The translations under genes and the position numbers were made by a program. A DNA stretch of 14,083 nucleotides from Actinomycetota bacterium (GTDB taxonomy: Bacteria; Actinomycetota; Acidimicrobiia; Acidimicrobiales; Ilumatobacteraceae): NCBI GenBank assembly GCA_009705435.1, contig WLTJ01000013.1:1-14083 (forward strand), given 5' to 3'. Below, in pieces: positions 12,979-14,083 of the stretch (position 1 is the stretch's first letter; the number at the start of each line of letters is the position of its first letter). The notes under the pieces are model-generated. The model saw nothing but the letters and a program-made list of their open reading frames with translations. It had not been told where the DNA came from and ran no database searches.

Positions 12979-14083
12979 GACAAATACTCAAACTTGCGAC
13001 GCCATTCATCAAGGGCCGCGTCGATCTGTACCGGCACCACTGGCGGCGAGATCAGATAACCCTGTGCCGCATCACAGCCGAGATCACGCACCATACGAAA
13101 CTGATCCGCTGTTTCAACGCCTTCGGCCACCACTTGCATATTGAGAGAATGTCCGACGTCAATACCCGATCGCACCATCGGATCTGGCTCCACAGCAGCA
13201 ATGTCTAAACGACTCACCATCGCTCGATCAATTTTTAGTTCTGTAAATGGGGCCACCAACAGTCGCTCATAGTTGCTAGTGCCGGTACCAAAATCATCAA
13301 CCGATAAACGAAAACCTGCGATGCGCAAGCGGGTCAAGATGGCCAAGGCAGGAGCCACGTCAGTAATTGGCGCAGTTTCAGTGACCTCAAATGTCCATCT
13401 CTCACTAGGTGCCGCCTCAAGAAGGACGCGTTGCGCTCGTCGCGGCAATTCCTCGTCGTTGAGGTCCAACACGGAAATATTGATTGAGATATCAGCAAGC
13501 GATGCCAAAGCGCGATAGCGCTTTCGGTCACGAGCAGCCATCATCATCACTAAATCCAATAACTCGCTGGTGCGTGCCTCTTGTTCAACGAGGGCAACCA
13601 AAATCGCTGGCGAAACATCTCCGTGATCTTTATGGCGCCAACGAACTAGTGCTTCAACACCGAGCGCTTCACCTGTCTGCGTGGAGACCTTGGGTTGATA
13701 GGCGAGGTGCAAGAGATCTGGATCCAATAACAAATCAGCATTGATGATGACCTTGGGTCCGGTGGGATCCATGCCCTGATCAATCACCTGTGACCACTCC
13801 ATCATCGTCGTTTTCAACACATCCAACGAAAATGGTTTGGCGAATGTACCGATCACGCGGAGTTTGTGCATCTCGGCAATTCGACCAGCGGTATCCAGCA
13901 GTGTTTGATCTGCCCCGCTCACCAGAATCACGGGCATGCCACGATGAGTTGCGCCCAACTTGCTCATGATCTCAATGCCATCTATTTCACCGAGAGACAG
14001 ATCAAGGACAACTAGGTCAAAGCGACCACCGATGGCATCCTCAATATCTCTCGGAAGGCTGGCCGATGTTGCTTCAAAGCCAG
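12975..14083 (-). CDS. Response regulator with receiver and EAL (cyclic-di-GMP phosphodiesterase) domains, N-terminus outside window
   Basis: The frame stays open beyond its internal ATG at 13967 to the right edge, giving at least 368 residues, so the ATG is probably not the start. The visible N-terminal part is a receiver domain: DLVVLDLSLGEIDG with the phosphoacceptor Asp at 14001-14003, VILVSG for the beta-4 Ser, and AKPF for the conserved Lys. The EAL domain follows: EALVRW (E143 in visible numbering), the Asn of SINIS, E of TFEVTE, DDFGTG (loop 6), the Lys of ELKIDR, AEGVE and QGYL. All the metal-binding and catalytic positions that I can place are present, so hydrolysis of cyclic-di-GMP to pGpG is likely, controlled by phosphorylation from an unseen kinase. 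It converges on the TetR gene, sharing CTAG. Confidence 0.92.
   Translation of the reverse strand, partial: GFEATSASLPRDIEDAIGGRFDLVVLDLSLGEIDGIEIMSKLGATHRGMPVILVSGADQTLLDTAGRIAEMHKLRVIGTFAKPFSLDVLKTTMMEWSQVIDQGMDPTGPKVIINADLLLDPDLLHLAYQPKVSTQTGEALGVEALVRWRHKDHGDVSPAILVALVEQEARTSELLDLVMMMAARDRKRYRALASLADISINISVLDLNDEELPRRAQRVLLEAAPSERWTFEVTETAPITDVAPALAILTRLRIAGFRLSVDDFGTGTSNYERLLVAPFTELKIDRAMVSRLDIAAVEPDPMVRSGIDVGHSLNMQVVAEGVETADQFRMVRDLGCDAAQGYLISPPVVPVQIDAALDEWRRKFEYLS

Overview
The window is ordinary chromosomal sequence from a bacterium that looks like a member of the Actinomycetota, perhaps an aquatic lineage of the class Acidimicrobiia. This taxonomic call is inference. It rests on the gene order (trigger factor, clpP, clpX, folC, ndk, mreBCD, PBP2, rodA), on a ClpP whose active-site context resembles mycobacterial ClpP2, on frequent GTG starts (six of the fourteen genes) and on moderate GC content by eye. 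There are no RNA genes, insertion sequences, CRISPR arrays or signs of recent transfer, and no gene-free stretch exceeds 100 bases.

Positions 1-10701 hold one unbroken run of ten minus-strand genes, read from right to left: tig, clpP, clpX, folC, ndk, mreB, mreC, mreD, mrdA and rodA (rodA runs off the left edge). Gaps range from a 4-base overlap to 92 bases. The first three genes serve protein folding and degradation, folC and ndk serve folate and nucleotide supply, and the last five encode the elongasome that makes side-wall peptidoglycan in rod-shaped cells: MreB filament, MreC/MreD membrane scaffold, RodA glycosyltransferase and PBP2 transpeptidase. Such a run could be cotranscribed, but no internal terminator or promoter could be identified by eye.

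Positions 10794-12978 hold a plus-strand group divergent from tig: a small basic protein of unknown function with an SH3/KOW-like core, a class V (PLP) aminotransferase-fold protein that is cysteine-desulfurase-like but appears to lack the catalytic cysteine, and a TetR-type regulator preceded by a perfect 7-bp inverted repeat. The last gene (12975 to the right edge, minus strand) is a response-regulator receiver fused to an EAL cyclic-di-GMP phosphodiesterase, entering from outside the window. Its stop codon interlocks with that of the TetR gene in a shared CTAG.

I did not find a clearly new biological system. The most noteworthy items are a Thr/Ser-rich insertion of about 100 residues inside MreC, a four-cysteine cluster in the PBP2 transpeptidase domain, a His/Asp-rich tail on trigger factor, the unknown SH3-like protein next to tig, a dense series of dyads between folC and ndk, and a possible pseudoknot in the clpX leader.
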